A stretch of 64,000 bases of DNA. Source: an uncultured Bacteroidia bacterium (GTDB lineage Bacteria; Bacteroidota; Bacteroidia; Bacteroidales; ML635J-15). The first letter of the stretch is position 1, and every line of letters starts with the position of its first letter. Made by a program: the position numbers and the translations under genes. The notes below the pieces were generated by a model. That model had not been told where the DNA came from. It did not search any database and saw only the letters and a program-made list of their open reading frames with translations. The stretch lies in contig CADAXK010000012.1 in assembly GCA_902791865.1 (NCBI GenBank), positions 34,264 to 98,263 of the forward strand. Reading direction: 5' to 3'. This document shows, piece by piece, positions 1 to 10,342 of the stretch.

Positions 1-1
1 A

Positions 2-205
2 TCAATTAGCGATGCTGGTGTAGGCGCATTGGCTGCAAGATCTGCTGTTCAGGGAGCATTCCTCAATGTGAAGATAAACTGCAAGTCGTACAACGATAAG
101 GAGTTTGTCACAGACATCCTGAAGAAGGGCAAGGAAATAGAAGACCGCGCCATAGCAATCGAAAAGGAAGTAATGGAAATTGCAAACCAGAAGATTAACG
201 GCTAA
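2..205 (+). CDS. Formiminotetrahydrofolate cyclodeaminase family, 3' end only
   Basis: Only the last 67 codons are in the window; the gene enters from the left edge in the frame that starts at base 2 and stops with TAA. The visible protein opens with SISDAGVGALAARSAVQGAF, which resembles the conserved C-terminal segment of the cyclodeaminase/cyclohydrolase (FTCD_C) family, followed by a charged helix rich in Lys and Glu. Family members convert 5-formimino-tetrahydrofolate to methenyl-tetrahydrofolate and ammonia in histidine degradation, or act as methenyl-THF cyclohydrolase. Whether this copy is free-standing or fused to a formiminotransferase domain cannot be seen. Two hairpin terminators follow at once, so it is the last gene of its transcript. 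Confidence 0.8.
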   Translation, partial: SISDAGVGALAARSAVQGAFLNVKINCKSYNDKEFVTDILKKGKEIEDRAIAIEKEVMEIANQKING

Positions 206-223
206 TAAACCTTAATAAAGTAA

Positions 224-256
224 CAAAGCCCGCTCAAATGAGTGGGCTTTGTTTTT
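224..256 (+). terminator. Rho-independent terminator of the cyclodeaminase gene
   Basis: A 12-bp stem (CAAAGCCCGCTC pairing with GAGTGGGCTTTG, one G-U pair) with an AAAT loop spans 224-251 and is followed by five T. It lies 18 bases after the stop codon. Confidence 0.85.
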
Positions 257-259
257 ATC

Positions 260-299
260 AAAAAGGAAGTCCGATGCATTCACATCGGACTTTTGTTTT
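260..299. terminator. Bidirectional terminator between convergent genes
   Basis: A perfect 10-bp stem (AAGTCCGATG at 267-276, CATCGGACTT at 283-292) has a 6-base loop. It is followed by a T-rich run on the plus strand and by CCTTTTT on the minus strand. It sits just past the stop of the minus-strand giant gene (301) and backs up the plus-strand terminator at 224-256. Confidence 0.8.
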
Positions 300-300
300 A

Positions 301-3300
301 TTACTGCTTTACAACTCTTCTATTGATTACAAAATCTGCCGTGCTTACACGGATTGTATAAGTTGCAGCCGAAAGATTGCCAAGGTTGAGAACTGTCTCA
401 TAGTTGTTACCAGTTGCATCGATATCCTTGGTCATCACGAGGACTCCCATAATGTCGTAAACCTCAATTGTTGCAGGTTTGTTACCAAAATTCGAGAGAG
501 AAAGCGTAAGCTCGCTTCTAAATGGATTCGGGAATACTGCAACTGCAGGTTCCAAATCTGATTCATCACATCTTACCGCTATCATTTCCGACATGCTGCT
601 TTGACCATCATAGTCAACCTGCTTCAAACGATAGTACATTTCACCGCCATAATATTCGTAATCGACGAATGCATAATTATGTTCCTCTATTGAAGTACCT
701 GCACCAGCAATACGAGCGATTTCGGTGAAATTAACCGCATCATACGACCTTTCAAGTATGAAATAGTCATTGTTCTTTTCGGATGCCGTTGTCCACTTTA
801 CATCTACTGAATTTCCATTACATGATGCTGTGAATAAAACAAGTTCTATTGGGAGAACAAGTTTCTGCTCATCGGTTGATCCAAATGTCATGTCGTATGC
901 CTGCTCGGCAGAACGTGACACTCCTAATCCATCTATCTTTATGCTTCCTACCATGCAAGTTGATTCGTTACCAATTTCTCCATCTACTTTTGTCCAAACA
1001 GAACCACCTGAAGTTACATAAGCCACGGTCAAGAATTCGAGGTCGCACAATTCTGACGGAGAAAGATTATCCCTGTCTCTCCAATACAACGTTACATCCG
1101 ACAAAGCCTTATTAGTAGTAACATGCCAGAAATCACGATCGGAAACATGGTCAAGACCCTCGCTCATATTTCCACCATGCGAATAACTATCTGGCATTGC
1201 GTAAGTGTTATGATTTGTAGTATAATGTACGCTAACCTCAGCATCATCACCAGCTACTGTCATTCCAAATGCTGACTTCAGCAAAACACCACGATCCAAA
1301 TCATTGTGACCAGTTATGAAGTTAAACGTTCCTGCACCTCTCTTCGTAATACGGCCATCAATATAACCAGTACTTTCATCATTAAGAGTTGAAGTATTCT
1401 CGAACAAAACATTTCCGATAATAGAACCATTGATTGTCGAATTACCAGCCAAAGTCAGCAAGTTGTCACCCATATTCAAGGCAAAACCATCTGCAACGAG
1501 TACATTATCCAAAGTCTTGTCACCTGCAAGCACAGGAGAAACAAACTCACAAACACTTTCATCTACAGGAATAAGCACAACATTTGAGTTATCCGAAGGC
1601 GATGCGTCTACATAATTGTATTTTGAACCGTCGTACTGGAGCCAGTTGTCTGGAGTTCCCCAATCGTAACTAGATTCAACGCCAGTCCATACATAATATG
1701 GTGTAAACGATGTCATTTCTGACACAGGTAGAACCTTAACCTTTGCCAACTTAAGCGTTACAATTTTATTAAGCGTTAAGTCCTCATCGGCAAGCGATGC
1801 GGTAAGTTCAATGTCAGCAGGTTCGCTACACTTTAGAGTAACGGCTCCACTTGTTGCTACATGATCTTCATCTCCACTTGCCCAAGAAACTGAATTCTCT
1901 GTACCCAATGTAACATTATTAAGAACCGAATCGTAAACTTCTGTTTCATTGAATTCTATAGGTGTAGCTGACAATTTTGCTTCATTGTAGTTCTGCGTAC
2001 CCTTAGGCATAGGATACATGTTTTCATTGAAAATGAAGTTTTCTGCCCATCCTTCTGCTGTCAATGCAGTTGGAGCCGAACCGATAAGGTTCAAAGTATT
2101 TTGTCCGTTTGCAGAAATCGGCTTAGTCCTTTGGTTATCGTAATAGTTCTCGGTTGCAGTACCAGTACTACTTGTACCGAACAAAGCATTCTCGGCAACT
2201 GTACTTGAAACGAGGGTACCAGTATTTAGGTTATACGATAATGTCGAATGCTCGGTGTTCTGTCCTGCAATACCACCGACCAAAGTGCTTGTTGTTCCGT
2301 TTACATTACCGCCGTTGTTGTTATATGTAACATCGGTATATGCAGTGTAACCGCAAATACCACCAGCGTATGTTGTTCCTGTAACAACTGCACTGTTTGT
2401 ACAATATGTTATAGTATTACGCTTAGTAGCATGCGAAGCCATTGGCGAAGAAGCCACAATTCCGCCGACATACTTCTTTGCTGTTACAGCACCGCTATTA
2501 GCAGACTTCTTCAATTTACTATATGTGTACATATATCCGACAATTCCGCCCGCATACGAAGTAGATGCAGTCGCATTAACTGTATTGTCGTTTCTGCATG
2601 AATCGACAATGCAGAATAGATTTTCGGAATCTGCACCGTCCATACGACCAGCAATACCACCAGCGTATGCCAAAGCTTTAACTGCGCCTCTATTTACACA
2701 ACCATATATTATACCGTCGTTCTTGAAGTATCCTACAATACCACCGGCATAATTGTTCGATGCAGTAACAGAACCCTTACTTACGCAGTTTTCAATTATA
2801 TTCTTGCTTGAACTTACTGCACTTACATAACCAACAATACCTCCGGCATTGCTATATGCATTTACAACAACATCAGCAGTACAATTGGCGACATTTGCAT
2901 AAGAACCTACTACACCTGCTACACCACCGACATAATTTGTTTCGCCAGTACTTGATACAGCACCAGATACTTCGCAATTGCTAATCGGCGAGTAATTTGC
3001 AGCAGTTGTTCCTGCGATTCGTCCACACAATGCTCCAACATAGCTACCAGTTGTTGTAATGCTAACATCTGTAAGTTTCAAATCGTTTATTTCACCGCCA
3101 TAAACATAACCGAACAAACCTGCATAGTCATTTTCATAACCCGTTATAGTAAGGTTTTGTATCTCATTGCCGTTTCCGTTGAAAATTCCAGAGAAGCCCT
3201 TATCCGAAGTATTTCCTATTGGCTCCCAATTTTCACCTGTCAAATCAATAATTGCAGGCGTCAAGATAAATGTAACACCCCTATATCCATCATTATTAAG

Positions 3301-6300
3301 AACTCCCTTGTATGTTCCTGTTCCTCTATTGTTGACAGCGTCACGGAATGCCTTCAAATCGTCAATGTTATCAATATTCAAATCAGGAATTGTTGAATAA
3401 TCGCACAAGAAAATCACTTTAGATACGCCATTCAAGCTTGGGGTAAGTATTGCAGAATTCAAATCTTGTGGGTGGGATACTGTTGCTGTAGTACCTGAAA
3501 TACTTATGTAATCTGTATTATTATTACCCCATGTTGATGTTTGGTCTCCTAAGGTAAACGGAGAATTAGTAGTATTCACTTCATCCCAATTAGCCAAAAG
3601 GAATACAGGAATAGAAGTTACTACAGCAAAATCATCATCCACTGCGATAACGGTCGGGATAGGATATGAACCCTCAACAAATGTCCAACGCAGAGGAATC
3701 CAACCATCACCAGTAAGTCCACTTGGGGTAGTTCCAGTCATTGCCTCTGTCAACAAACCAACAGCCTTACCGCTTTGGTCGGCACTTGTACCATCGGTTG
3801 TCGAGATACCCTTTACGGTTGTACGCTGCTTATCGTAGAAGTTGCCTGTTGCAGTTCCCTGATTGTGTCCTACAATAGCACCGCCTTCATTAACAAGCGA
3901 TGTAGAAATACAATATAGTACACTTGAAGCTGTATTACTATTATTTGCTGTTATACCGCCAGTAAGATAACGACTTCCAGTAACATTACCACCGTTGTTG
4001 CAATATTCGATATTAGAATTTGTATTTCTACCGGCAATACCACCTACATAATCACCATTACAACTAACCGTTGCCGCATTGGTACAACTTGACACCTTGT
4101 TGAGATTAGAACCGCTATTTCCATTTGAGTAACCGGTTATACCGCCAGCATAAGACGTTGCTGCCGAAACAGAACCTGCAACCCTACATGTATCAATGGT
4201 TGAATAATAGTAATTATAACCAGCGATACCACCAGCATACGAAGCTGCAGCAGTAACATTTCCGTTGAAAGTACAATTGTTTATCGCAGAATAATTATCG
4301 CTGTTGGCACCCTTGATATAACCGCAGATACCACCGACATTGCTCTTACCCGAAACGTTACCTGCAACATTAAGGTCGTTGATGCTTCCTCCAATAATAT
4401 ATCCGAACAGACCCTTGTTGTCTGCTTCTGGAGCATCGACATTAAGACCTATCACATTCTTTCCTGCTCCATAAAAATTACCATTGAACGGATAACTCGA
4501 TGACTTTCCTATCGGTTCCCAGTTTTCTTCACCGCTCAGGTCATAGTTTGCACTAGCAGATGTGAGCTTAAAGTTCTTGCCTGTAAATCCGCCTACATTC
4601 GGCACTCCCATATACGAGCCAGAAGAGCCACTATTTACCGCATCTCGCAAATTCTTCAAAGATGCGACATCTGCAATAGGCAAAGGATCCTCGGTTGATG
4701 GATTGAATACCTTAGCAGTCTTCTTCCATCCTTGGTATGTAGCAGTAAGAGTTGACATATTATATGTACTGGTAGTAACAGTAGCCTCGCCGGTGCTTTG
4801 ATTTATTGACACATAAACATCATCGCTACTACCCCATGTCAAATCAGACATTACACCAACATTAAAGTTTGCTGTTACCAAATTGTAATTCTGGCTTCCA
4901 AGTTTTACTGGAACTGCAGCCAACTTAGTTGCGTCAAGTGAACTTATTGCAGTTGGAACAGGATACCTATCGGCAGCTTCTGTCCAACCTGAAGCAAATA
5001 GACTATGTGTTCCTATTAAATTAACCGTCTGGTCACCAGTAGCACCAGCATCAGATGGATCACCATCCTCTCCCACTTCAGCAATACCATGCATGTCGAC
5101 ACTACGCTGATTGTCGAAATAGTTGTTGGTTACAGTTGCATCGGGATGCTTGAAACCTACTACACCACCACCAGTATATACAGTACCTGCATTTATATTG
5201 TTCAATACCTGAGCCATATCGTCGGTTTCGTAACCAACTATACCACCAACATTATTAGTTGCACCCGAAATATTACCTGCATTGATACAACGCTGTACTT
5301 TCGAGTTTGAAATATAGCCTGCAATACCGCCTATCGACGATACACCTGAAATATCCATGTTGCTTGCACAATCTTCGATCACAGATTCAGCATCGCTATA
5401 TGAAGCATGTCCGCATATACCACCTACATAGGTAGATGTCGAAGAGCTTATTGTTCCTGCAGTTACGCAACGTCTTACCGTTGATGAAACCATCTTGCCT
5501 ACAATACCGCCAATCCATGTAGAGGTAGCAGTTATATCTCCATTAAACGAACAGTCCTGTATCGTTGATTTTGTTGCACTGCCGACTATACCTCCGCAAT
5601 AAGTTGTAGCCTTTAGAATTGTGCTACCGGTTCCAGTTTTTACATTCAAATTTTTAATTGTTGCATTTTCAATATAACCGAACAAACCGCGTGGAGTACT
5701 GCTCGATGTGTGACGCAAATTCGATACAGTATGACCCTGACCATCGAATGTACCTTTGAAAGGATTTGCTGCAGCACCAATAGGAGTCCAGTTGGCTGTG
5801 ATAGTTATATTTGAATTCAGCTTTACTGTCGTTCCTGAGAAGCCATCAATATTAGCTATACCCTGATATTCACCTGTAGAACCGTTGTTTACTGCCGTAC
5901 GGAATTCTACCAATTCATTGTAATTGGAAATTACAATTTGCGAACCGAATTCGCTGTTCGTCAAAGTAACCTGTTTTTCCCATCCGCCGAGTGATGCTAT
6001 CATCACGATTCTACTAAAATCAGTGGTACCTACTGTAACATCGCTTCCTGATATTGTAATGGATTCAGCTGCAGATGCAGGTGTTGTTGTCAACGACCAG
6101 GCAATTCCTTCTGCAGTACAAATACTATAGTTGCTTTCCACATTCTGGTTGTCCTCTGTTCCTCCCAAAGTTACAGGAGCACAAGCCACTTTCGCTGATG
6201 AATGAGATGCTATATTAATAGGTATAGGATATGAGCCAGTATATGTTGTCCACTTCCCTGACGTTAGAGACGATACCAACGACATCATTTCAGCAGTTGT

Positions 6301-9300
6301 CTTTGCTTCTCCATTGTCGGTTCCAAGTACGCAATGCTTTGAATCGTAGAAGCAGTCGGTTATGCTACCAGCGTTAGTTCCATATATCTTACCTATATCA
6401 AATACTGTAATAAAGTTTAGACATTCGTTCAGACTAGCACCATCGAGTACATTACCAGCAATACCACCTACAACACTATTGTTTGCTGTTACTAAAGCCG
6501 CGTTGACATTATAACATACATCAGTATTTTGAGCATAACCGACAATACCGCCAACCGTTCCTGTACCACGCAAGTTCTTCGACATACTTGCACATCCAGT
6601 AATTACATTCTTCGTCGTTGCATTACCCGTAGAATAACCGCAGATACCACCAACACTTGTTGATGACCCAGCAATCTTTGCTCCAGCAGATGTACAATTG
6701 CTTATCGTAGTAAATGCAGCAGCGTATCCGCAAATACCGCCCACATTACTCGAAGCCGTCAATGATCCATTGAAATGGCAGTTGTTAATTACAACATTTC
6801 GCTCGCTATTCGTACCCTTTGCATAACCTACGACTGCACCCGAATACGACTTTGCACTTATGGTTCCGCTCAACTCAATGTTTTCTATCGTTGAACTTGT
6901 AGTAGTTGGGAATACATAACCGAACAAACCTGTGTAGCTGCCCGATGCAGAAATTGTCATATTTGAAATTGTATACCCTTCGGCACTTCCACCATCAAAA
7001 TTACCTCTGAACGGATTGGTTGATGTTCCTATTGCAACCCAAGTGTTTTCGTCATCAGTCATATCAATGTCTGCTGTAACCTTGAAGTTTACGCCAGCAA
7101 AACCATTGTCGTTAGCATGTCCCTTGTAACTTCCTTCCAAACCTGCATTTACTGCATCGCGGAACATGACAAGTTCTTCGTATGTTGAAATAGTCAAAGG
7201 ATCCTCATCTATGGCAACACTTACCAAGACTTTCTTGCTATAACCGTCCTTTGAAGCAACAAGAGTTGCATTTCCTAATTCCCCAGTAACAATAGCATAT
7301 GTACTAGAAACAGATACTATATCATCATTTTCAGAAGTCCACGAAACCCCAGTAGATGGGGATGGCGACAAATAAAAGTTAGTTGCAACGGCATTGTATA
7401 TTTCTTCATTTTCAAATCTAGCAGCCGCCTTTGCAATTGCCCTTACAGGATCATAAGTAAAATCCGACTGCAATGGATAGCAACCAGTGGATGTTGCCCA
7501 GCCAGACAATGATATACCAATGATTTCTGATGTTTTCAAACCTTCTGCCTGATCGGCTACATCTGCTGCATTAATGCCACCAAGCACCGAACGCTGCTTA
7601 TCGTAGTAATTATGCTCAGGAGCAACATCATAGTCGGTATCAGCAAAGATACCAATCAAACTCGAACCCGAATTTACAGTCGCAATGTTTATGTTTTGAT
7701 TAACATAAACTACCCTATTGTTTGCACATGATCCAATAATACCACCTACTGTTGTCGTCTTTCCATATACATTACCAGCGTTAAGATTGTTCTCAACATT
7801 TGAATATCTATACACATATCCGGCAATACCGCCTATATAGCCATTGCCCGAAACTTCAGCAAGGTTGATACAATTGCTCAAATTTGTCATCTGCGTTGTA
7901 GCGTTACTTCCTCCATAATAATATCCGACAATACCCCCCATATAGCTTGCTCTTTGATTAGGAGATTCAACACTACCCGTAGCAGAACATGATGTTATGT
8001 CTGAACATGTCGCTGCATAACCACACACACCACCAACGTATGCACTGCTTGTGGAAGTAGTCGTAACATTACCGACAAAGTGACAATTCTCTATTAATCC
8101 ATGTGCTGTTGCACTACCTTTTAGGATACCACAAATACCGCCAAGATATGTAGTACCTCGTACATTTCCCTCCACTGTAAGGTTCACTATCGATCCCGAC
8201 TGTACATAACCGAACAATCCCTTGTAGGCTTCACTTGCCGAAACATTCAACCCAGAGATTGTATAACCAGCTCCATCAAAAAATCCGCAGAAAGGATGCG
8301 CAGTATTTCCTATTGGCTCCCATGATTCCCCTTCCAAATCTATGTCTGCGGAAACTTCAAAATCATACTCAGCAAAACCTCTATACGAGACAGCACCCTT
8401 ATAATCGGGTGCAACACCATTTATTGCATCACGGAAAGCCTTCAAATCGTCACGGTTTTCAATTGGCAATGGACTTGGCAATGCTTCGTCATCACGGGTA
8501 TCAATAATTATCACCTTCGACAAATCACCAATAGTTGCTGAAATCTCTGTACGACCGCCGTGATCATTAGGGAGAATAGTACTGCTGCTACCGTCAGATG
8601 CTATAGTAATGTAGTCAGTATTACTACTTGACCATGTAACATCAGTGCCCGTAGCTGTAAAAGGATTATATACATATTCAGGCAAATAATCATCAGCATT
8701 CATGAATATTGTAGCCGATGTTACCTTTGCAAAATTTGATGATGCTAAAGGCAATGGAATCGGATAAAAACCCGCATTGAACTTCCAGCGTGACGTACTC
8801 CAATCGGCACCTGTAATACCCGAAGGAGCAAAATCATCAATAACACTAGTAATACCTGCAGTTAACAAACCTTCATATCTACCTACTACATCAACATAAT
8901 TCTCATCATCACCACTAACAACGCCATATCCTGGATTTGAAGAAATTTGCTTGTCATAGTAACAATAACTTATCGTTACAGCTCCTCCCTTTCCAGAAAT
9001 AGATCCGCCACGCGGAACATTTCCACCGTTCAAACAATAGCTTAACGGAGTAGATTTAGCACTATAGCCCAAAATACCGCCTGAATAATCGGAAGTTCCA
9101 AATACGCATCCTCCATTTACATTGTATCTAAGTATTGCATAATAAGTATAACCAACAATACCACCGACATACACATTGGAACCACTTATAAGAGCAGCAT
9201 TAACGCAATTCTGCACAATTGGCTTGTAACTGCCCGTACTGGATGTACTATATGCATCACCAACAATACCACCGACATAACTATATCCGGAAACTCGTCC

Positions 9301-9960
9301 TGCGGTTGCACATTCCTCAATAACGGTATAATATGCAATACCTGCGATACCACCTACATACGAATCCGATGAAGAGGCATTAACCGTACCATTGAATGTA
9401 CAATTTTTAATATTGGCATTTCGGCGATAAGTACCATCAACCGAATAACCGCAGATATAACCGCAGAGACCTCCCACATACTGTGAACCGGAAACACTTG
9501 CCTCGACATTGATATCCCGAATAAGAATATCTATGTCACCAACTGTGCTTAAAGTATTGGACCTTACATATCCGAACAAGCCCCTGTACGAACCGCTGGT
9601 GCGGAAGTTCTTGATAGTACAGTTATTTCCGTTAACACTTCCCCTAAAAGGATAAATAACATTCTTGCTCACCCAATAACCGATTGGTGTCCACGTATTT
9701 CCACCAAGGTCGATTGTTAGTGGATTAGACGGATCGTCACCAATGTTAATAGTTTTACCTGCGAAATCTTCAACATTCTCTTTTACTAGATACGCCAGAC
9801 CTGCAAGTTCATCAGCCGTCCAAATGGTATATGAAGCATCAGATTCATGTCCAAAATACCAATCGGTATCTGTTGACGCTCCATCCCACGCCTGCGAAAA
9901 AGCACTTGTTACGCACAAAATTTGCACACAAATGCACAATAGTATAAATTTATATCTCAT
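301..9960 (-). CDS. Giant secreted GLUG-repeat protein with T9SS sorting domain
   Basis: The protein is 3219 residues from the ATG at 9960, chosen because MRYKFILLCICVQILCV followed by a Ser-Ala-Phe-Ser-Gln end is a good signal peptide; an upstream in-frame start would add 20 residues with no such logic. Six tandem modules of about 420 residues follow. Each opens with a strap like DLKAFRDAVN (absent in the first), then many GLUG-type repeats of the pattern GGIxGY...C.N.G.V, then a YYDKQR-like closing segment and an Ig-like linker. Approximate module starts are residues 30, 500, 920, 1340, 1760 and 2190. After about 2660 comes a region starting YYVWTG, then a FTASCNGNSVDVKWTTASE stretch, and a type A T9SS C-terminal domain (VFPNPF..., final about 85 residues). 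This suggests a surface-exposed or released adhesin-like protein exported through SprA. Ligand unknown. Confidence 0.85.
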   Translation of the reverse strand: MRYKFILLCICVQILCVTSAFSQAWDGASTDTDWYFGHESDASYTIWTADELAGLAYLVKENVEDFAGKTINIGDDPSNPLTIDLGGNTWTPIGYWVSKNVIYPFRGSVNGNNCTIKNFRTSGSYRGLFGYVRSNTLSTVGDIDILIRDINVEASVSGSQYVGGLCGYICGYSVDGTYRRNANIKNCTFNGTVNASSSDSYVGGIAGIAYYTVIEECATAGRVSGYSYVGGIVGDAYSTSSTGSYKPIVQNCVNAALISGSNVYVGGIVGYTYYAILRYNVNGGCVFGTSDYSGGILGYSAKSTPLSYCLNGGNVPRGGSISGKGGAVTISYCYYDKQISSNPGYGVVSGDDENYVDVVGRYEGLLTAGITSVIDDFAPSGITGADWSTSRWKFNAGFYPIPLPLASSNFAKVTSATIFMNADDYLPEYVYNPFTATGTDVTWSSSNTDYITIASDGSSSTILPNDHGGRTEISATIGDLSKVIIIDTRDDEALPSPLPIENRDDLKAFRDAINGVAPDYKGAVSYRGFAEYDFEVSADIDLEGESWEPIGNTAHPFCGFFDGAGYTISGLNVSASEAYKGLFGYVQSGSIVNLTVEGNVRGTTYLGGICGILKGSATAHGLIENCHFVGNVTTTSTSSAYVGGVCGYAATCSDITSCSATGSVESPNQRASYMGGIVGYYYGGSNATTQMTNLSNCINLAEVSGNGYIGGIAGYVYRYSNVENNLNAGNVYGKTTTVGGIIGSCANNRVVYVNQNINIATVNSGSSLIGIFADTDYDVAPEHNYYDKQRSVLGGINAADVADQAEGLKTSEIIGISLSGWATSTGCYPLQSDFTYDPVRAIAKAAARFENEEIYNAVATNFYLSPSPSTGVSWTSENDDIVSVSSTYAIVTGELGNATLVASKDGYSKKVLVSVAIDEDPLTISTYEELVMFRDAVNAGLEGSYKGHANDNGFAGVNFKVTADIDMTDDENTWVAIGTSTNPFRGNFDGGSAEGYTISNMTISASGSYTGLFGYVFPTTTSSTIENIELSGTISAKSYSGAVVGYAKGTNSERNVVINNCHFNGSLTASSNVGGICGYAAAFTTISNCTSAGAKIAGSSTSVGGICGYSTGNATTKNVITGCASMSKNLRGTGTVGGIVGYAQNTDVCYNVNAALVTANNSVVGGIAGNVLDGASLNECLNFITVFDIGKIYGTNAGSITDCFYDSKHCVLGTDNGEAKTTAEMMSLVSSLTSGKWTTYTGSYPIPINIASHSSAKVACAPVTLGGTEDNQNVESNYSICTAEGIAWSLTTTPASAAESITISGSDVTVGTTDFSRIVMIASLGGWEKQVTLTNSEFGSQIVISNYNELVEFRTAVNNGSTGEYQGIANIDGFSGTTVKLNSNITITANWTPIGAAANPFKGTFDGQGHTVSNLRHTSSSTPRGLFGYIENATIKNLNVKTGTGSTILKATTYCGGIVGSATKSTIQDCSFNGDITATSTWIGGIVGKMVSSTVRRCVTAGTISSSTSTYVGGICGHASYSDAESVIEDCASNMDISGVSSIGGIAGYISNSKVQRCINAGNISGATNNVGGIVGYETDDMAQVLNNINAGTVYTGGGVVGFKHPDATVTNNYFDNQRSVDMHGIAEVGEDGDPSDAGATGDQTVNLIGTHSLFASGWTEAADRYPVPTAISSLDATKLAAVPVKLGSQNYNLVTANFNVGVMSDLTWGSSDDVYVSINQSTGEATVTTSTYNMSTLTATYQGWKKTAKVFNPSTEDPLPIADVASLKNLRDAVNSGSSGSYMGVPNVGGFTGKNFKLTSASANYDLSGEENWEPIGKSSSYPFNGNFYGAGKNVIGLNVDAPEADNKGLFGYIIGGSINDLNVAGNVSGKSNVGGICGYIKGANSDNYSAINNCTFNGNVTAAASYAGGIAGYNYYYSTIDTCRVAGSVSAATSYAGGITGYSNGNSGSNLNKVSSCTNAATVSCNGDYVGGIAGRNTNSNIEYCNNGGNVTGSRYLTGGITANNSNTASSVLYCISTSLVNEGGAIVGHNQGTATGNFYDKQRTTVKGISTTDGTSADQSGKAVGLLTEAMTGTTPSGLTGDGWIPLRWTFVEGSYPIPTVIAVDDDFAVVTSIPVFLLANWDEVNTTNSPFTLGDQTSTWGNNNTDYISISGTTATVSHPQDLNSAILTPSLNGVSKVIFLCDYSTIPDLNIDNIDDLKAFRDAVNNRGTGTYKGVLNNDGYRGVTFILTPAIIDLTGENWEPIGNTSDKGFSGIFNGNGNEIQNLTITGYENDYAGLFGYVYGGEINDLKLTDVSITTTGSYVGALCGRIAGTTAANYSPISNCEVSGAVSSTGETNYVGGVAGVVGSYANVANCTADVVVNAYSNAGGIVGYVSAVSSSKNIIENCVSKGSVTASNNYAGGIVGYFKNDGIIYGCVNRGAVKALAYAGGIAGRMDGADSENLFCIVDSCRNDNTVNATASTSYAGGIVGYMYTYSKLKKSANSGAVTAKKYVGGIVASSPMASHATKRNTITYCTNSAVVTGTTYAGGICGYTAYTDVTYNNNGGNVNGTTSTLVGGIAGQNTEHSTLSYNLNTGTLVSSTVAENALFGTSSTGTATENYYDNQRTKPISANGQNTLNLIGSAPTALTAEGWAENFIFNENMYPMPKGTQNYNEAKLSATPIEFNETEVYDSVLNNVTLGTENSVSWASGDEDHVATSGAVTLKCSEPADIELTASLADEDLTLNKIVTLKLAKVKVLPVSEMTSFTPYYVWTGVESSYDWGTPDNWLQYDGSKYNYVDASPSDNSNVVLIPVDESVCEFVSPVLAGDKTLDNVLVADGFALNMGDNLLTLAGNSTINGSIIGNVLFENTSTLNDESTGYIDGRITKRGAGTFNFITGHNDLDRGVLLKSAFGMTVAGDDAEVSVHYTTNHNTYAMPDSYSHGGNMSEGLDHVSDRDFWHVTTNKALSDVTLYWRDRDNLSPSELCDLEFLTVAYVTSGGSVWTKVDGEIGNESTCMVGSIKIDGLGVSRSAEQAYDMTFGSTDEQKLVLPIELVLFTASCNGNSVDVKWTTASEKNNDYFILERSYDAVNFTEIARIAGAGTSIEEHNYAFVDYEYYGGEMYYRLKQVDYDGQSSMSEMIAVRCDESDLEPAVAVFPNPFRSELTLSLSNFGNKPATIEVYDIMGVLVMTKDIDATGNNYETVLNLGNLSAATYTIRVSTADFVINRRVVKQ

Positions 9961-10024
9961 AATTAGACAATATTTACATTTACACAAAATTAAAATTACA
10001 AAAATTAACACTTTTAACAACTTG

Positions 10025-10055
10025 CAAATATACTAATGTTCAACGAAATAACAAA
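10025..10055 (-). promoter_or_regulatory. Bacteroidota-type promoter of the giant GLUG gene
   Basis: On the minus strand TTTG (10055-10052) is followed by exactly 19 bases and then TATATTTG (10032-10025), matching the Bacteroidota sigma factor consensus TTTG-N19-TAnnTTTG. The predicted start of transcription near 10018 gives a leader of about 58 bases before the ATG at 9960. Confidence 0.75.
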
Positions 10056-10210
10056 TCTTTTTTTTCATTTATTTCACTATGCAGATTCAACGACCAATTA
10101 CAAGCTTTATATTGTCCGAACAGAAAAAGATGGACAAAGAAAAATAACCATATCAAAGCAATTAAGATCCACTTAACAAACACATATAAACCAACACAAT
10201 ACCCGTGTAT

Positions 10211-10238
10211 AAACGACAAGAAACGACTAATAAACGAA
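10211..10238 (+). repeat. Three AAACGA repeats at helical spacing
   Basis: AAACGAC, AAACGAC and AAACGAA begin at 10211, 10221 and 10232, that is 10 and 11 bases apart, on the same face of the helix. They lie in the 382-base gap between the divergent giant gene and the SSB/nuclease cluster, about 100 bases before the first gene of the cluster. A protein-binding array is possible; no further evidence. Confidence 0.4.
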
Positions 10239-10278
10239 AGTAAATGTTTAAATACCGACTAGTGATTTAAGGACACCC

Positions 10279-10286
10279 GACCTTTG
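10279..10286 (+). promoter_or_regulatory. Weak candidate -7 box for the SSB/nuclease cluster
   Basis: GACCTTTG differs from TAnnTTTG in the first base, and no TTG is found at the expected distance upstream. It would give a leader of about 50 bases to the ATG at 10343. The rest of the gap 9961-10342 holds the giant gene's promoter, the AAACGA repeats and otherwise AT-rich sequence without a credible gene. Confidence 0.3.
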
Positions 10287-10342
10287 CAGTGGATTTCGAA
10301 AAGAAGTTCGAACAAAATGTTTAACGTTTAAAATTTTTGACT

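Noticed and set aside
301..9960. Repeated short DNA words resembling a CRISPR array
   Set aside because: They encode imperfect GLUG protein repeats in one open frame, with no fixed repeat or spacer length.
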